DNA of 64,000 nt from Betaproteobacteria bacterium SCN2 (GCA_008923285.1 WBSG01000008.1:62001-126000); one strand, 5' to 3'. Positions 17,365 through 25,544 are shown, counted from the stretch's first letter. Made by a program: numbers and translations. The notes: generated from the sequence alone by a model not told the origin.

Positions 17365-18638
17365 GCGGTTATGTTTTGGTAGTGGATGACGAGGTCGGCA
17401 TCCGTGACCTGCTCTCGGAGATACTGACCGAGGAAGGCTATGACGTGCACGCTGCGGAAAATGCGGAAGAGGCGCGGCGCTACCGCTCCGAACGTCGCCC
17501 CGACCTGGTCCTGCTCGACATCTGGATGCCGGATACCGACGGCGTCACCCTGCTCAAGGAATGGGCGGCCAGCGGCCAGCTCACCATGCCGGTGGTGATG
17601 ATGTCGGGCCATGCCACCATCGACACGGCGGTCGAGGCGACCAAGCTCGGCGCAGTCGATTTCCTGGAAAAGCCCATCGCGCTCGCCAAGCTCCTCGCCA
17701 CCGTGACCAAGGCCATCAAGAAGATCGATGTCGCGCGGCGTGCACCCTCCTTCGAGCTTTCCGCCCTGGGCAAGAGCCAGGTGGTGCAGGACCTGAAAAA
17801 GCGCCTGGCCCAGATTGCCAGCCATACCCACCCGGTGCTGCTGTCGGGCGAGCCCGGCAGCGGTTTCGACCTGTGCGCGCGCTTCCTGCACCCGGCCAAC
17901 ATGCCGTGGGTGGAGATCACCGAGCGCGGCCAGCTGGTGGCCTCGCCTTCCGAACTGGCGGAGAAGGTCGAAAATGGCACGCTCTACCTTCCCGAACTGT
18001 GCGACCTCAACCGGCTGGAGCAAAAAGGCCTGTCCCTGCTGATCGACAAGCTCAACGGCAGTACCGCGCGCCTGATCTGCGCGACCAGCCGCAACATCGA
18101 CGAACTGATCGCGGCCAACGAATTCGATGCGCGCCTGTATTACCGGGTGTCGAGCGTCAGCGTGCACATTCCGCCGCTCAGGGAGCATCGCGAGGACATT
18201 CCCGATATCGCCAATTTCATGCTCACGCAACTCATCGAAAGCGGCGAATGCCCGCCGCGCAAGTTCAGCACTGCCGCGCTGAACCAGCTGCGCCATTTCG
18301 ACTGGCCCGGCAACCTGCCCCAGCTCAACAACATCGTGCGCACCCTGGCGATTGCCGCGCTGTCCGACGAGATCGACAGCGAAGACGTCAATCGCGTGGT
18401 GGCGCCGCTGAAGCAGGCGACCGGCCCCGCCATTTCGCAAGTGATCCCCATGGACGCACCCTTGCGCGAGGCGCGCGACATGTTCGAGCGCCTGTATTTC
18501 GAGCAGCTCATCCAGAAGGAAGGCGGCAGCATGACCAGGGTGGCGGACAAGGCCGGCCTCGAACGCACCCATCTCTACCGCAAGCTCAAGCAGCTCAATA
18601 TCCGCCACGGCAAGCGGCTTGACGAAGACTTGGGCTGA
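17361..18638 (+). CDS. ntrX: Response regulator NtrX with degenerate AAA+ domain
   Basis: 425 residues, GTG start overlapping ntrY (GTGA). The receiver domain is intact (DD at 9-10, phosphoacceptor D53 in LLDIWMPD, K104). The middle domain has the AAA+ order but lost its key sites: the Walker A reads GEPGSGFD with F169 where lysine belongs, the Walker B reads TLYLPEL with P211 where aspartate belongs, and the GAFTGA sigma-54 contact loop is absent. The arginine-rich YYRVSSVSVHIPPLREHREDIP segment remains. A Fis-type helix-turn-helix closes the protein (ADKAGLERTHLYRKLKQL). It can probably be phosphorylated and bind DNA but should not activate sigma-54 promoters through ATP hydrolysis. Confidence 0.9.
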   Translation: MSGYVLVVDDEVGIRDLLSEILTEEGYDVHAAENAEEARRYRSERRPDLVLLDIWMPDTDGVTLLKEWAASGQLTMPVVMMSGHATIDTAVEATKLGAVDFLEKPIALAKLLATVTKAIKKIDVARRAPSFELSALGKSQVVQDLKKRLAQIASHTHPVLLSGEPGSGFDLCARFLHPANMPWVEITERGQLVASPSELAEKVENGTLYLPELCDLNRLEQKGLSLLIDKLNGSTARLICATSRNIDELIAANEFDARLYYRVSSVSVHIPPLREHREDIPDIANFMLTQLIESGECPPRKFSTAALNQLRHFDWPGNLPQLNNIVRTLAIAALSDEIDSEDVNRVVAPLKQATGPAISQVIPMDAPLREARDMFERLYFEQLIQKEGGSMTRVADKAGLERTHLYRKLKQLNIRHGKRLDEDLG

Positions 18639-18650
18639 GCGCGAGGCAGC

Positions 18651-20036
18651 ATGAGAATCCTCATCCTCGGCGCCGGCCAGGTCGGCGGCACGCTGGCGGA
18701 GAGCCTGGTAGCCGAAAACAACGATCTCACCGTCGTCGACATGGACCGCGAACGCCTGGCGCTGCTGCAGGACCGCTTCGATCTGCGCACCGTGCAGGGC
18801 CATGCCGCGCACCCCTCGGTGCTGCAAAAGGCGGGCGCCGCCGATGCCGACATGGTCGTGGCGGTGACGCAGAGCGACGAGACCAATCTCGTCGCCTGCA
18901 AGCTCTGCGCCAGCGAATTCAACGTGCCCGTGCGGGTGGCGCGCCTGCGCTCGATGGATTACGTCGCGCTCGACGAAGAAAACGGCGAAACCCTGGCGCG
19001 CAGGCATTTCGCCGTCGACCACACCATCAGCCCGGAACAGGAGATCACGCACTACCTGCGCCGCCTGATCGAACACCCGGAAGCGCTGCAGGTGCTGGAT
19101 TTTGCCGACGGCCGCGTACGCCTGGTGGCGGTGCGCGCCTATCATGGCGGCCCGCTGGTCGGGCACGAACTGCAGGTCATCCGCAAGCACATGCCCAACC
19201 TCGATTGCCGGGTGGCGGCGATATTCCGCAAGGACCGCGGCATCGTGCCCGAGGGCCACACGGTGATCGAGCCGGGTGACGAAGTTTTTTTCCTGGCGAA
19301 GAAGGAAGACATCCAGCCGGTGATGCGCGAACTACGCCGCATCGACCGCCCGGTCAAGAAAGTCATGATCGCCGGCGGCGGCAACATCGGCCGGCGCCTG
19401 GCGGCGGCGCTGGAGCGCGACTACGAAGTCAAGATCATCGACCACAACAAGCAGCGCTGCGCGCAGCTGAGCGCGGAGCTCAATCGCACCCTCGTGCTGC
19501 AGGGCGAGGCCACCGACGAGGAACTGCTCGACCAGGAAAACGTCCAGGACATGGACATGTTCTGTGCGCTGACCAACGATGACGAAGACAACATCATGTC
19601 CGCGCTGCTGGCCAAGCGCATGGGCGCTCGTCGCGTGTTGGCGCTGATCAACCGCGCGTCCTATGTCGATCTGGTGCAGGGCGGCCAGATCGACATTGCC
19701 ATCTCGCCGGCGCAGGCTACTGTCGGCCCGCTGCTGTCGCGCATCCGCCGCGGCGACATGGCGGTCGTGCACAGCCTGCGCCGCGGCGCCGCGGAGGCGC
19801 TGGAGGTGGTGGTGCACGGCGATGCCAAGACCTCCAGGGTGGTCGGCCGCCGCATCGAGGAAATCAAGCTGCCCGAAGGCGCCTCAATCGGTGCCATCAT
19901 ACGCGGCGAGGCGGTGCTCATCGCGCATCACGACACGCAGATCGCGTCGGAAGACCACGTCATCATTTTCGTCCTCAACAAGCGCATCATTGCCAAGGTC
20001 GAAAAACTCTTCCAGGTCGGCTTCGGCTTCTTTTGA
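18651..20036 (+). CDS. trkA: Trk potassium uptake regulatory protein TrkA
   Basis: 461 residues with two tandem RCK units, each a Rossmann NAD-binding fold (ILGAGQVGGTLAESL at residue 4; IAGGGNIGRRLAAAL near 235) followed by a TrkA_C domain. TrkA binds NAD(H) on the cytoplasmic side and gates TrkH. The stop codon overlaps the ATG of trkH by one base, so subunit and channel are made from one transcript. Confidence 0.96.
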   Translation: MRILILGAGQVGGTLAESLVAENNDLTVVDMDRERLALLQDRFDLRTVQGHAAHPSVLQKAGAADADMVVAVTQSDETNLVACKLCASEFNVPVRVARLRSMDYVALDEENGETLARRHFAVDHTISPEQEITHYLRRLIEHPEALQVLDFADGRVRLVAVRAYHGGPLVGHELQVIRKHMPNLDCRVAAIFRKDRGIVPEGHTVIEPGDEVFFLAKKEDIQPVMRELRRIDRPVKKVMIAGGGNIGRRLAAALERDYEVKIIDHNKQRCAQLSAELNRTLVLQGEATDEELLDQENVQDMDMFCALTNDDEDNIMSALLAKRMGARRVLALINRASYVDLVQGGQIDIAISPAQATVGPLLSRIRRGDMAVVHSLRRGAAEALEVVVHGDAKTSRVVGRRIEEIKLPEGASIGAIIRGEAVLIAHHDTQIASEDHVIIFVLNKRIIAKVEKLFQVGFGFF

Positions 20037-21490
20037 TGCAATCCCTGTTTTCACTGCTGCACGTGCTTGGCGGGGTGGTGTTCCTGTTCGGCCTCACGCT
20101 GAGCCTGCCGATACTGGTGGCCTGGCTCAATGAAGAGCCGACGCTGAACCTGTTCGTCAAGGACCTGTTCTTTACCTGCGGCGCCGGATTCCTGTTGTGG
20201 GGGCTGTTTCGTCCCTTCCGGCGCGAGTTGCGCATCAAGGACGGATTCCTGCTAGTGGCCCTGGTGTGGGCCGGGCTGCCGCTGTTCGGCATGCTTCCGC
20301 TGCTGTCGTACCTCGACATCAGCGTCACCGATGCCTATTTCGAGGCGGTCTCGGGGCTGACCGCGACCGGCGCCACGGTGCTTACCGGGCTCGACGACCT
20401 GCCGGCATCGATCAACATCTGGCGCGGCGAGATGCAGTGGTTCGGCGGCATGGGCGTCATCGTGCTGGCCGTGGCCATCCTGCCCATGCTGGGCATCGGC
20501 GGTCGCCAGTTGTTCAAGGCGGAAACCCCCGGGCCGATGAAGGAAACCCGACTGACCCCGCGCATCGCGCAGACCGCCAAGGGGCTGTGGCTGATCTACG
20601 CCGGCCTGACCGTGGTCTGCTTTGCCGCCTACTGGGCGTTCGGCATGAGCTGGACCGATGCGCTGATGCACGCCTTCACCACCATGGGCCTGGCGGGCTT
20701 CTCCTCGCACGACGCCTCCTTCGGCCATTTCGATTCGCAGGCGCTGGAGATCATCGCCATCACCTTCATGCTGGTCTCCGGCATCAACTTCGCCACCCAT
20801 TTCAATTTCGTGCGCTCGCGCACCTTCAACGTGTACAACCATGACGGCGAAGCCAAGACCTTCGTCCTGACCGTGCTGATCAGCGGCGTCCTGATTGGCG
20901 TCTACCTCTGGGGCATGGGCCAGTACTCCGATATCGGCACGGCCTTGCGCCATGCCGTGTTCAATACCGTGTCGGTGGCCACCACCACCGGCTACGCCAC
21001 CACCGATTTCGGCCTGTGGCCGGCATTCGCCGGCCTGTGGATGCTGCTCTTGGGCACTTTCTCGACCTCGTCCGGCTCCACTGGCGGCGGCATCAAGATG
21101 ATCCGCGCACGCCTGCTTTTCCTGCAACTCTATCGCGAACTCAATCGCCTGCTGCATCCCAGTGCGCACATCCCCCTGCGCTATGCCGGCGCACCGGTCC
21201 CCAACCAGATCATCTTTGCCGTGCTGGTGTTTTTCTTCGTGTTCACGCTGACTGCCGTTATCATGACCCTGATCATGATGGCGACCGGCCTCGACCCGGT
21301 GACCGCGGTCACCGCCGTCATCGCCACGCTGTCCAATATCGGACCTGGGCTCGGCCAGGTAGGCCCTTCGGGAACCTTTGCCGTGCTCAACGATTTCCAG
21401 ACCTGGCTCTGCGCCTTTGCCATGGTGCTCGGCCGCCTGGAAATGTTTACCTTTTTAGTGGTGCTGACCCCGGCCTTCTGGAGAAAATGA
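20036..21490 (+). CDS. trkH: Trk potassium uptake channel TrkH
   Basis: 484 residues; ATG 20036 (TGATG junction with trkA) is preferred over a TTG one codon earlier. About ten hydrophobic segments. The four selectivity loops are visible, for example VSGLTATGATVL, FTTMGLAGFSSHD, NTVSVATTTGYATTDF and ATLSNIGPGLG. Takes up potassium with TrkA. It is followed by a TPR gene with a 4-bp overlap. Confidence 0.95.
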   Translation: MQSLFSLLHVLGGVVFLFGLTLSLPILVAWLNEEPTLNLFVKDLFFTCGAGFLLWGLFRPFRRELRIKDGFLLVALVWAGLPLFGMLPLLSYLDISVTDAYFEAVSGLTATGATVLTGLDDLPASINIWRGEMQWFGGMGVIVLAVAILPMLGIGGRQLFKAETPGPMKETRLTPRIAQTAKGLWLIYAGLTVVCFAAYWAFGMSWTDALMHAFTTMGLAGFSSHDASFGHFDSQALEIIAITFMLVSGINFATHFNFVRSRTFNVYNHDGEAKTFVLTVLISGVLIGVYLWGMGQYSDIGTALRHAVFNTVSVATTTGYATTDFGLWPAFAGLWMLLLGTFSTSSGSTGGGIKMIRARLLFLQLYRELNRLLHPSAHIPLRYAGAPVPNQIIFAVLVFFFVFTLTAVIMTLIMMATGLDPVTAVTAVIATLSNIGPGLGQVGPSGTFAVLNDFQTWLCAFAMVLGRLEMFTFLVVLTPAFWRK

Positions 21491-21813
21491 CCCCCGCCAT
21501 CGAGAACTTCGAAAAAATGCTGGCTGCCGGCAAGGACAATGCCCTGCTGCGCTTTTCCCTGGGCAATGCCTATCTGGGGGCGGGCGAAGCAGCCAGGGCG
21601 GTGCCGCATCTGCAGAAGGCAGTGGCGCAAGATCCCCAATACTCCGCTGCCTGGAAGCTGCTGGGCCGGGCGCTCAACGAGTCGGGCAATGCCCCTGATG
21701 CGCTCGCGGCCTATCGCCAGGGCATCGAGGTGGCGCAGGCCAGGGGCGATGTGCAGGCCGCCAAGGAAATGACGGTATTCGCCCGCCGCATCGAAAAAAG
21801 CCTGGGCTTATAA
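21487..21813 (+). CDS. Small tetratricopeptide-repeat protein
   Basis: 108 residues, no signal peptide. Two clear TPR motifs (NALLRFSLGNAYLGAGEAARAVPHLQKAVAQDP and SAAWKLLGRALNESGNAPDALAAYRQGIE), each matching the W/L-G-Y-A-P pattern, and a C-terminal helix. Probably a cytoplasmic protein-interaction module. It overlaps the stop of trkH (ATGA) and lies 38 bp before yggX. Confidence 0.85.
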   Translation: MTPAIENFEKMLAAGKDNALLRFSLGNAYLGAGEAARAVPHLQKAVAQDPQYSAAWKLLGRALNESGNAPDALAAYRQGIEVAQARGDVQAAKEMTVFARRIEKSLGL

Positions 21814-21851
21814 TTGAGCCATTACACTTTGACTGATTTCAGGAGCAGAAC

Positions 21852-22124
21852 ATGACCCGCATGGTGCATTGCGTCAAACTCGGCCGCGAAGCCGAGGGCC
21901 TCGCCTTCCCGCCCGTCCCCGGCGAACTCGGCAAGAAGATTTTCGACAGCGTGTCCAAGGAGGCCTGGGCCGGCTGGACCCGCCACCAGACCATGCTCAT
22001 CAACGAGAACCGACTGAGCCTGGCCGACCCGCAGGCGCGCAAGTATCTGCTGACGCAGATGGAGCAGTATTTCTTCGGCGCCGGCGCCGACCAGGTGGCG
22101 GGCTACGTGCCGCCCGCCAAGTAA
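21852..22124 (+). CDS. yggX: Fe(2+)-trafficking / oxidative damage protection protein
   Basis: 90 residues, the standard YggX size. Conserved features are the N-terminal [14 protein letters not shown] with C7, [13 protein letters not shown], the [13 protein letters not shown] block and the C-terminal QMEQYFFG. YggX supports iron-sulfur clusters under oxidative stress. A ribosome binding site (CAGGAG) lies 8 bp before the ATG. It has its own terminator. Confidence 0.95.
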   Translation: MTRMVHCVKLGREAEGLAFPPVPGELGKKIFDSVSKEAWAGWTRHQTMLINENRLSLADPQARKYLLTQMEQYFFGAGADQVAGYVPPAK

Positions 22125-22140
22125 TCGTTCCGCGGAAGAC

Positions 22141-22177
22141 AAAAACAAACGGGCTCGATCGAGCCCGTTTTTGTTTT
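22141..22177. terminator. Bidirectional terminator between yggX and phoU
   Basis: AAAAACAAACGGGCTCGATC and its mirror GAGCCCGTTTTTGTTTT form a long stem with A-rich and T-rich flanks, so it can end transcription of both converging genes. Confidence 0.9.
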
Positions 22178-22206
22178 GCCAGTGCCGGTGTTGCAGGCAG
22201 GAACGA

Positions 22207-22908
22207 TTACAACAATTCCTTTTCCATTTCTTCCAGCGAGGTGTGGCGCACGTCCTTGCCCTTGACCATGTAGACCACATACTCGGACATGTTCTTGGCG
22301 TGGTCGCCCATGCGTTCGATGGCCTTGGCGGCGAACAGGATGTCGATGGACACCGAGATGGTGCGAGGATCTTCCATCATGAAGGTGATGAGGTGGCGCA
22401 GGTTGAGGCGGAACTCCTCGTCCACCTCGTCGTCCTGGCGCGCGATGACGGTGGCGTTGCTGGCGTCGAGGCGGGCGAAGCCGTCGAGCGCCTTCCTCAG
22501 CATGTCCAGCACCACCGTGGACATGTACTTGACCTCGTTGAAGCGCGGCAGGCTGAGACGTTCGCTCTGGTGAATGAACTTGGCCATGCGTGCGATCTTG
22601 GCGGCCTCGTCGCCGATTCGCTCGAGGTCGGTGATGGTCTTCACCACCATCATCAGCATGCGCAGGTCGGAGGCGGTAGGCGCGCGCCGTGCGATGACGT
22701 GGGCGACCTCTTCGTCGATTTGCACTTCGAGCGCATTGACGTTGTGGTCGTGGGCGATGACTTCGTCGGCCAGGTTGAGGTCGCCGTCGGTCAGCGCTTC
22801 GACGGAGCGCATGATCTGCTCCTCCACCAGCCCGCCCATTTTCAGGACGTTGGAGCGAATGCTTTCCAAGTCGATGTCAAATTGCTTGAAGGTATGTTCG
22901 GTGGGCAT
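22207..22908 (-). CDS. phoU: Phosphate signalling protein PhoU
   Basis: 233 residues made of two repeated three-helix bundles with the metal-binding patterns EVAHVIARR..ASDLRMLMMVVK..TDLERIGDEAAKIA and the later ..AIERMGDHAKNMSEYV. PhoU restrains the PhoR/PhoB response and phosphate import. No pst or pho genes are adjacent, unlike the common pst-phoU operon. A Pho-box-like promoter lies just upstream (see separate entry). Confidence 0.95.
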   Translation of the reverse strand: MPTEHTFKQFDIDLESIRSNVLKMGGLVEEQIMRSVEALTDGDLNLADEVIAHDHNVNALEVQIDEEVAHVIARRAPTASDLRMLMMVVKTITDLERIGDEAAKIARMAKFIHQSERLSLPRFNEVKYMSTVVLDMLRKALDGFARLDASNATVIARQDDEVDEEFRLNLRHLITFMMEDPRTISVSIDILFAAKAIERMGDHAKNMSEYVVYMVKGKDVRHTSLEEMEKELL

Positions 22909-22932
22909 CGTAATCTCTCCTGGAACTGAACC

Positions 22933-22965
22933 ATTATAAGCCGGAGTGTGTCAAACGCATGACAA
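22933..22965 (-). promoter_or_regulatory. Pho-box-like promoter of phoU
   Basis: On the minus strand TTGTCATGCGTTTGACAC (22948-22965) forms two half-sites 11 bp apart, similar to the CTGTCAT-N4-CTGTCAT PhoB consensus (6 of 7 and 4 of 7 matches). A perfect TATAAT (22933-22938) follows 9 bp later, the usual distance in PhoB-activated promoters that lack a normal -35. The second half-site is weak, so this is a prediction. Confidence 0.45.
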
Positions 22966-22977
22966 GCGCGCGCAAGA

Positions 22978-23394
22978 TCAGCGCGTGTCGAAGGCCAGGG
23001 CATAGTGGCGCCCGTCCAGCGTAATCTCCGCGGTCCAGTCCACCCGGCTGACCGTGCATACCGGCAGGGTCACACGTGCCGACCAGTTGCCCTCGGCGTC
23101 CTGCCTGAGGTCGTAGCGGTTGAAGCCCATGTCCATGCCGACCATCTGGAAGGAAACCGAAGCCTCGCGCAAGCGCGGGCTGGCAATGGAAAGCACGAAG
23201 GGCTTGAGCGCCTCGGGCTGTACAGAAAAGCGCAGCGTCGCAGGCAGGCCTTCGTGCAGGAAGGCGCAGCCAGCCATCGGGTTTTCGCACGGGATGGCCT
23301 GCACTTCCCCGCGCGGAGTCTTTTGCCATGCGCCCCACAGCGCGAGGCCGATCAGCGCAACAATGACCAGAAGCGGTGCGAACAGGCGCTTCAT
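22978..23394 (-). CDS. YtkA/FixH-like membrane-anchored protein
   Basis: 138 residues with one N-terminal membrane segment (FAPLLVIVALIGLALWGAW). The outer part ends in a beta-sandwich-like pattern with FQMVGMDMGFNRYDL and GNWSARVTLPVC, which recalls YtkA/FixH-type domains (MPGMDMG motif), some of which are linked to copper or cytochrome oxidase assembly. Two cysteines lie near the membrane and one at the end. The start overlaps the Nudix gene by 4 bp (ATGA). Its role is not known. Confidence 0.6.
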   Translation of the reverse strand: MKRLFAPLLVIVALIGLALWGAWQKTPRGEVQAIPCENPMAGCAFLHEGLPATLRFSVQPEALKPFVLSIASPRLREASVSFQMVGMDMGFNRYDLRQDAEGNWSARVTLPVCTVSRVDWTAEITLDGRHYALAFDTR

Positions 23395-24371
23395 GTCCAG
23401 GCGCCTCTCAGCATGGCGATGCCGTGCGCGCCGTGGCTGCGAGCGCTGTCGAGGTCGGCGTGCGTCACCCCGCCCAGGGCATAGACAGGGATCGGGCTTT
23501 GCGCGGCCAGTCGGGAAAACACCGGCCAGCCCAGGGTGGGCTCACCGGGATGGCTTGCGGTAGGCAGCACCGGCGAGAGCATGGCGAAGTCGGCGATGTC
23601 TGCCGCATGCGCGAGTTCTTCGCCGCCGTGGCAGGATGCGCCAACCCACTCGCAATCCGGCCGTGTCCGCAGTTTCATCAATGCGCCACTGTCCAGATGC
23701 ACGCCGTCGGCGTTTGCCGCCGTCGCCAGATCGACCGGCCCGTTGACCAGCACGCGCGCGCCGTAGGGCCTGGCGCGCCTGACGATCTCGCGCGCGAGCC
23801 GCAGCCGCTCCTCGTGCGGCAAATCCTTGTCGCGCACCTGAACGAGGCGCAGCCCGTTTTCCAGGGCGGACTCCAGACGCGTCAGGAAAGTGTCGAAGCC
23901 CAGCGCCCGGGCGTGGCTGATGCCATACACCGGCGGCAACTGCAGCGCCTTGAGGATGGGAAAATTGGCCGGCAGCAGCGGCTCCACCGAATGTGCGGCC
24001 GGATCGTCCCAGGCGAAGGCCTGGCCTTCGTGCGGATGCGGCGCCCCCTGCCAGGCCCAGACGCGGAAGAAGTTCAGCCGCACCGTGGCGTGCGGGTAGG
24101 CAAAGATTTTCGTGATCCAGCGCGTGGCCCGGATCGACTCGATGCCGAGCTCCTCCTTCAGCTCGCGGGCGAGCGCATGCTCCAGCGACTCCCCCGCTTC
24201 GACCTTGCCGCCGGGAAACTCCCAGTAGCCTGCGAACACCTTGTCGGCCGGACGCGAAGCGAGCATGACTTCGCCATCGGGCCGGGTCAGCACGGCGGCC
24301 ACGACTTCGATGATTTCCTCGTCATTCCTGGCCAAGGAACTATCCGGAGTAGACATTCGTTGGTGATTCAT
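23391..24371 (-). CDS. mutT: Nudix hydrolase / thiamine-phosphate-synthase-like fusion
   Basis: 326 residues from ATG 24371. The N-terminal MutT-type Nudix domain (about 20-150) has a complete Nudix box (GGKVEAGESLEHALARELKEELGI) and probably removes oxidised dGTP. The C-terminal domain (about 155-326) is a TIM-barrel half like thiamine-phosphate synthase/TenI (VQVRDKDLP, VLVNGPVDLA..ADGVHL, ALGGVTHADL). This fusion is widespread in beta- and gammaproteobacteria. The ATG overlaps the stop of the small repeated ORF upstream (ATGA); alternative starts are a TTG at 24389 and an ATG at 24356. The first 12 codons are identical to those of the mini-ORFs. Confidence 0.88.
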   Translation of the reverse strand: MNHQRMSTPDSSLARNDEEIIEVVAAVLTRPDGEVMLASRPADKVFAGYWEFPGGKVEAGESLEHALARELKEELGIESIRATRWITKIFAYPHATVRLNFFRVWAWQGAPHPHEGQAFAWDDPAAHSVEPLLPANFPILKALQLPPVYGISHARALGFDTFLTRLESALENGLRLVQVRDKDLPHEERLRLAREIVRRARPYGARVLVNGPVDLATAANADGVHLDSGALMKLRTRPDCEWVGASCHGGEELAHAADIADFAMLSPVLPTASHPGEPTLGWPVFSRLAAQSPIPVYALGGVTHADLDSARSHGAHGIAMLRGAWT

Positions 24372-24502
24372 TTGCCCTGTCTTGCCCAATCACGGAAGGA
24401 CTGCGCGCCGGACTCGGCGGGCGCGGAGCGCCGGGGGCGGGCAGGTGCGCTCAGTTCGCGCGCAAAGGAACTATCCGGAGTAGACATTCGTTGGTGATTC
24501 AT
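24368..24502 (-). CDS. 44-codon mini-ORF, copy 2
   Basis: Reads MNHQRMSTPDSSFARELSAP, then a PARPRRSAPAESGAQSF stretch and an RDWARQGK end. It begins with an ATG overlapping the stop of copy 1 and ends with a TGA overlapping the mutT ATG. It differs from copy 1 by G-to-R near the end and synonymous changes. The N-terminal 12 residues equal those of the Nudix protein and the C-terminus resembles the end of the DUF815 protein. Whether a peptide accumulates is unknown; it may only serve to keep ribosomes moving into mutT. Confidence 0.5.
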   Translation of the reverse strand: MNHQRMSTPDSSFARELSAPARPRRSAPAESGAQSFRDWARQGK

Positions 24503-24633
24503 TTGCCCTGTCCTGCCCAATCACGGAAGGACTGCGCGCCGGACTCGGCGGGCGCGGAGCGCCGGGGGCGGGCAGGTGCGCTCAGTTCGCGCGCAAAGGA
24601 GCTATCCGGAGTAGACATTCGTTGGTGATTCAT
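24499..24633 (-). CDS. 44-codon mini-ORF, copy 1
   Basis: Directly coupled to the DUF815 gene: its ATG (24631-24633) shares bases with the DUF815 TGA, and its own TGA shares bases with the ATG of copy 2. The protein is basic, rich in alanine, proline and arginine in the middle, with no cysteine and no membrane segment. It ends RDWAGQGK exactly as the DUF815 protein does. I do not recognise a family. Confidence 0.5.
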   Translation of the reverse strand: MNHQRMSTPDSSFARELSAPARPRRSAPAESGAQSFRDWAGQGK

Positions 24634-25484
24634 TTGCCCTGTCCTGCCCAATCACGCGCGAACTGCCAGGCAGTGCGTCCCGAGCGTGCGCCGCGGCCCA
24701 GGCTCCATTGCAGTGCCGCGCGAACGAAGGCTTCCGAATCGGCGTCCCCGGCGCCGAGCACCCTGGCCCAGTGCGCGGCGATGGCAAGGTACTCGTCCTG
24801 GTCCATGGGATAGAAGCTGATCCACAGGCCGAAGCGTTCGGACAGTGAAATCTTCTCCTCGACCGCCTCGCCCGGATGCACTTCGCCGCCGACGTGCCGC
24901 GCTTCCTCGTTTTCCGCCATGTACTCGGGCATCAGGTGGCGGCGGTTGCTGGTGGCGTAGATCAGCACGTTGTCGCCGGGCGTGGCGAGCGAGCCGTCGA
25001 GCGCGGCCTTCAGCGCCGGATAGCCGGGTTCGTCGGACGTGAACGAAAGATCGTCGCAGAACAGGATGAAGCGCTGCGGCCCCTGCGGCAGGAGGTCGAA
25101 CAGCTCGGGCAGATGCGCGAGCCCGGCCTTGTCGAGTTCGACCAGGCGCAGGCCCTTGTTCGCGTACTTGGCGAGCATGGCCTTCACCAGCGAAGATTTG
25201 CCGGTGCCGCGCGCGCCGGTGAGCAGCACGTTGTTGGCCGGTTTGCCGGCCACGAACTGGCGCGTGTTGGCGTCGATCCGCTGTTTCTGCTCGTCGATGT
25301 TGAGCAGATGCCTGGTCTCGATGCGGTGCGGGCGCGAGATCGGCCGCAGGCTGCGGGTTTCGGCGACCCAGCGCGCGGCATGCACTTTTTTCCAGTCGAC
25401 CGGCGCCGCGGGGGCGCCTTCGAGGCGGTCGAGCAGGCGCTCGATGCGAGGCAGAAGGTCGTTGAATTTATCCATTTCATTCAC
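24630..25484 (-). CDS. DUF815-family AAA+ ATPase
   Basis: 284 residues. A P-loop LLTGARGTGKSSLVKAML (about 84-101), a Walker B FILFCDDLSF, and a sensor-like VLIYATSNRRHLMPEYM follow the AAA+ order; the N-terminal ISRPHRIETRHLLNIDEQK is typical of the family. The cellular role is unknown. The gene commonly lies between argJ and mutT in betaproteobacteria, as here. Start codons at 25484 or three codons later are possible; neither has a clear ribosome binding site because a repeat element abuts the start. Confidence 0.85.
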   Translation of the reverse strand: MNEMDKFNDLLPRIERLLDRLEGAPAAPVDWKKVHAARWVAETRSLRPISRPHRIETRHLLNIDEQKQRIDANTRQFVAGKPANNVLLTGARGTGKSSLVKAMLAKYANKGLRLVELDKAGLAHLPELFDLLPQGPQRFILFCDDLSFTSDEPGYPALKAALDGSLATPGDNVLIYATSNRRHLMPEYMAENEEARHVGGEVHPGEAVEEKISLSERFGLWISFYPMDQDEYLAIAAHWARVLGAGDADSEAFVRAALQWSLGRGARSGRTAWQFARDWAGQGK

Positions 25485-25542
25485 ACAGAGGAAGCAGAGG
25501 CAACAGAGGGTTTCCTCTGCTTTCTCTGATACCCCTGTGTCC
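25482..25542. repeat. CAGAGG-nonamer inverted repeat, second copy
   Basis: The left arm contains the same 27 bases as the element at 5189. The right arm (25514-25542) is a degraded reverse complement. It fills almost the whole gap between argJ and the DUF815 gene and touches the DUF815 start codon. Confidence 0.8.
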
Positions 25543-25544
25543 CG

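Larger units (their letters stand above)
24334..24656. repeat. 131-bp tandem repeat, two full copies plus a partial third
   Basis: Copies at 24334-24464 and 24465-24595 differ at single bases; a 61-bp partial third copy ends at about 24656 inside the DUF815 gene. The period of 131 bp equals 45 codons minus a 4-bp ATGA overlap, so each junction preserves a stop/start overlap. The outer parts match the end of DUF815 and the start of mutT; the GC-rich middle (about 75 bp) matches neither. Confidence 0.95.
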
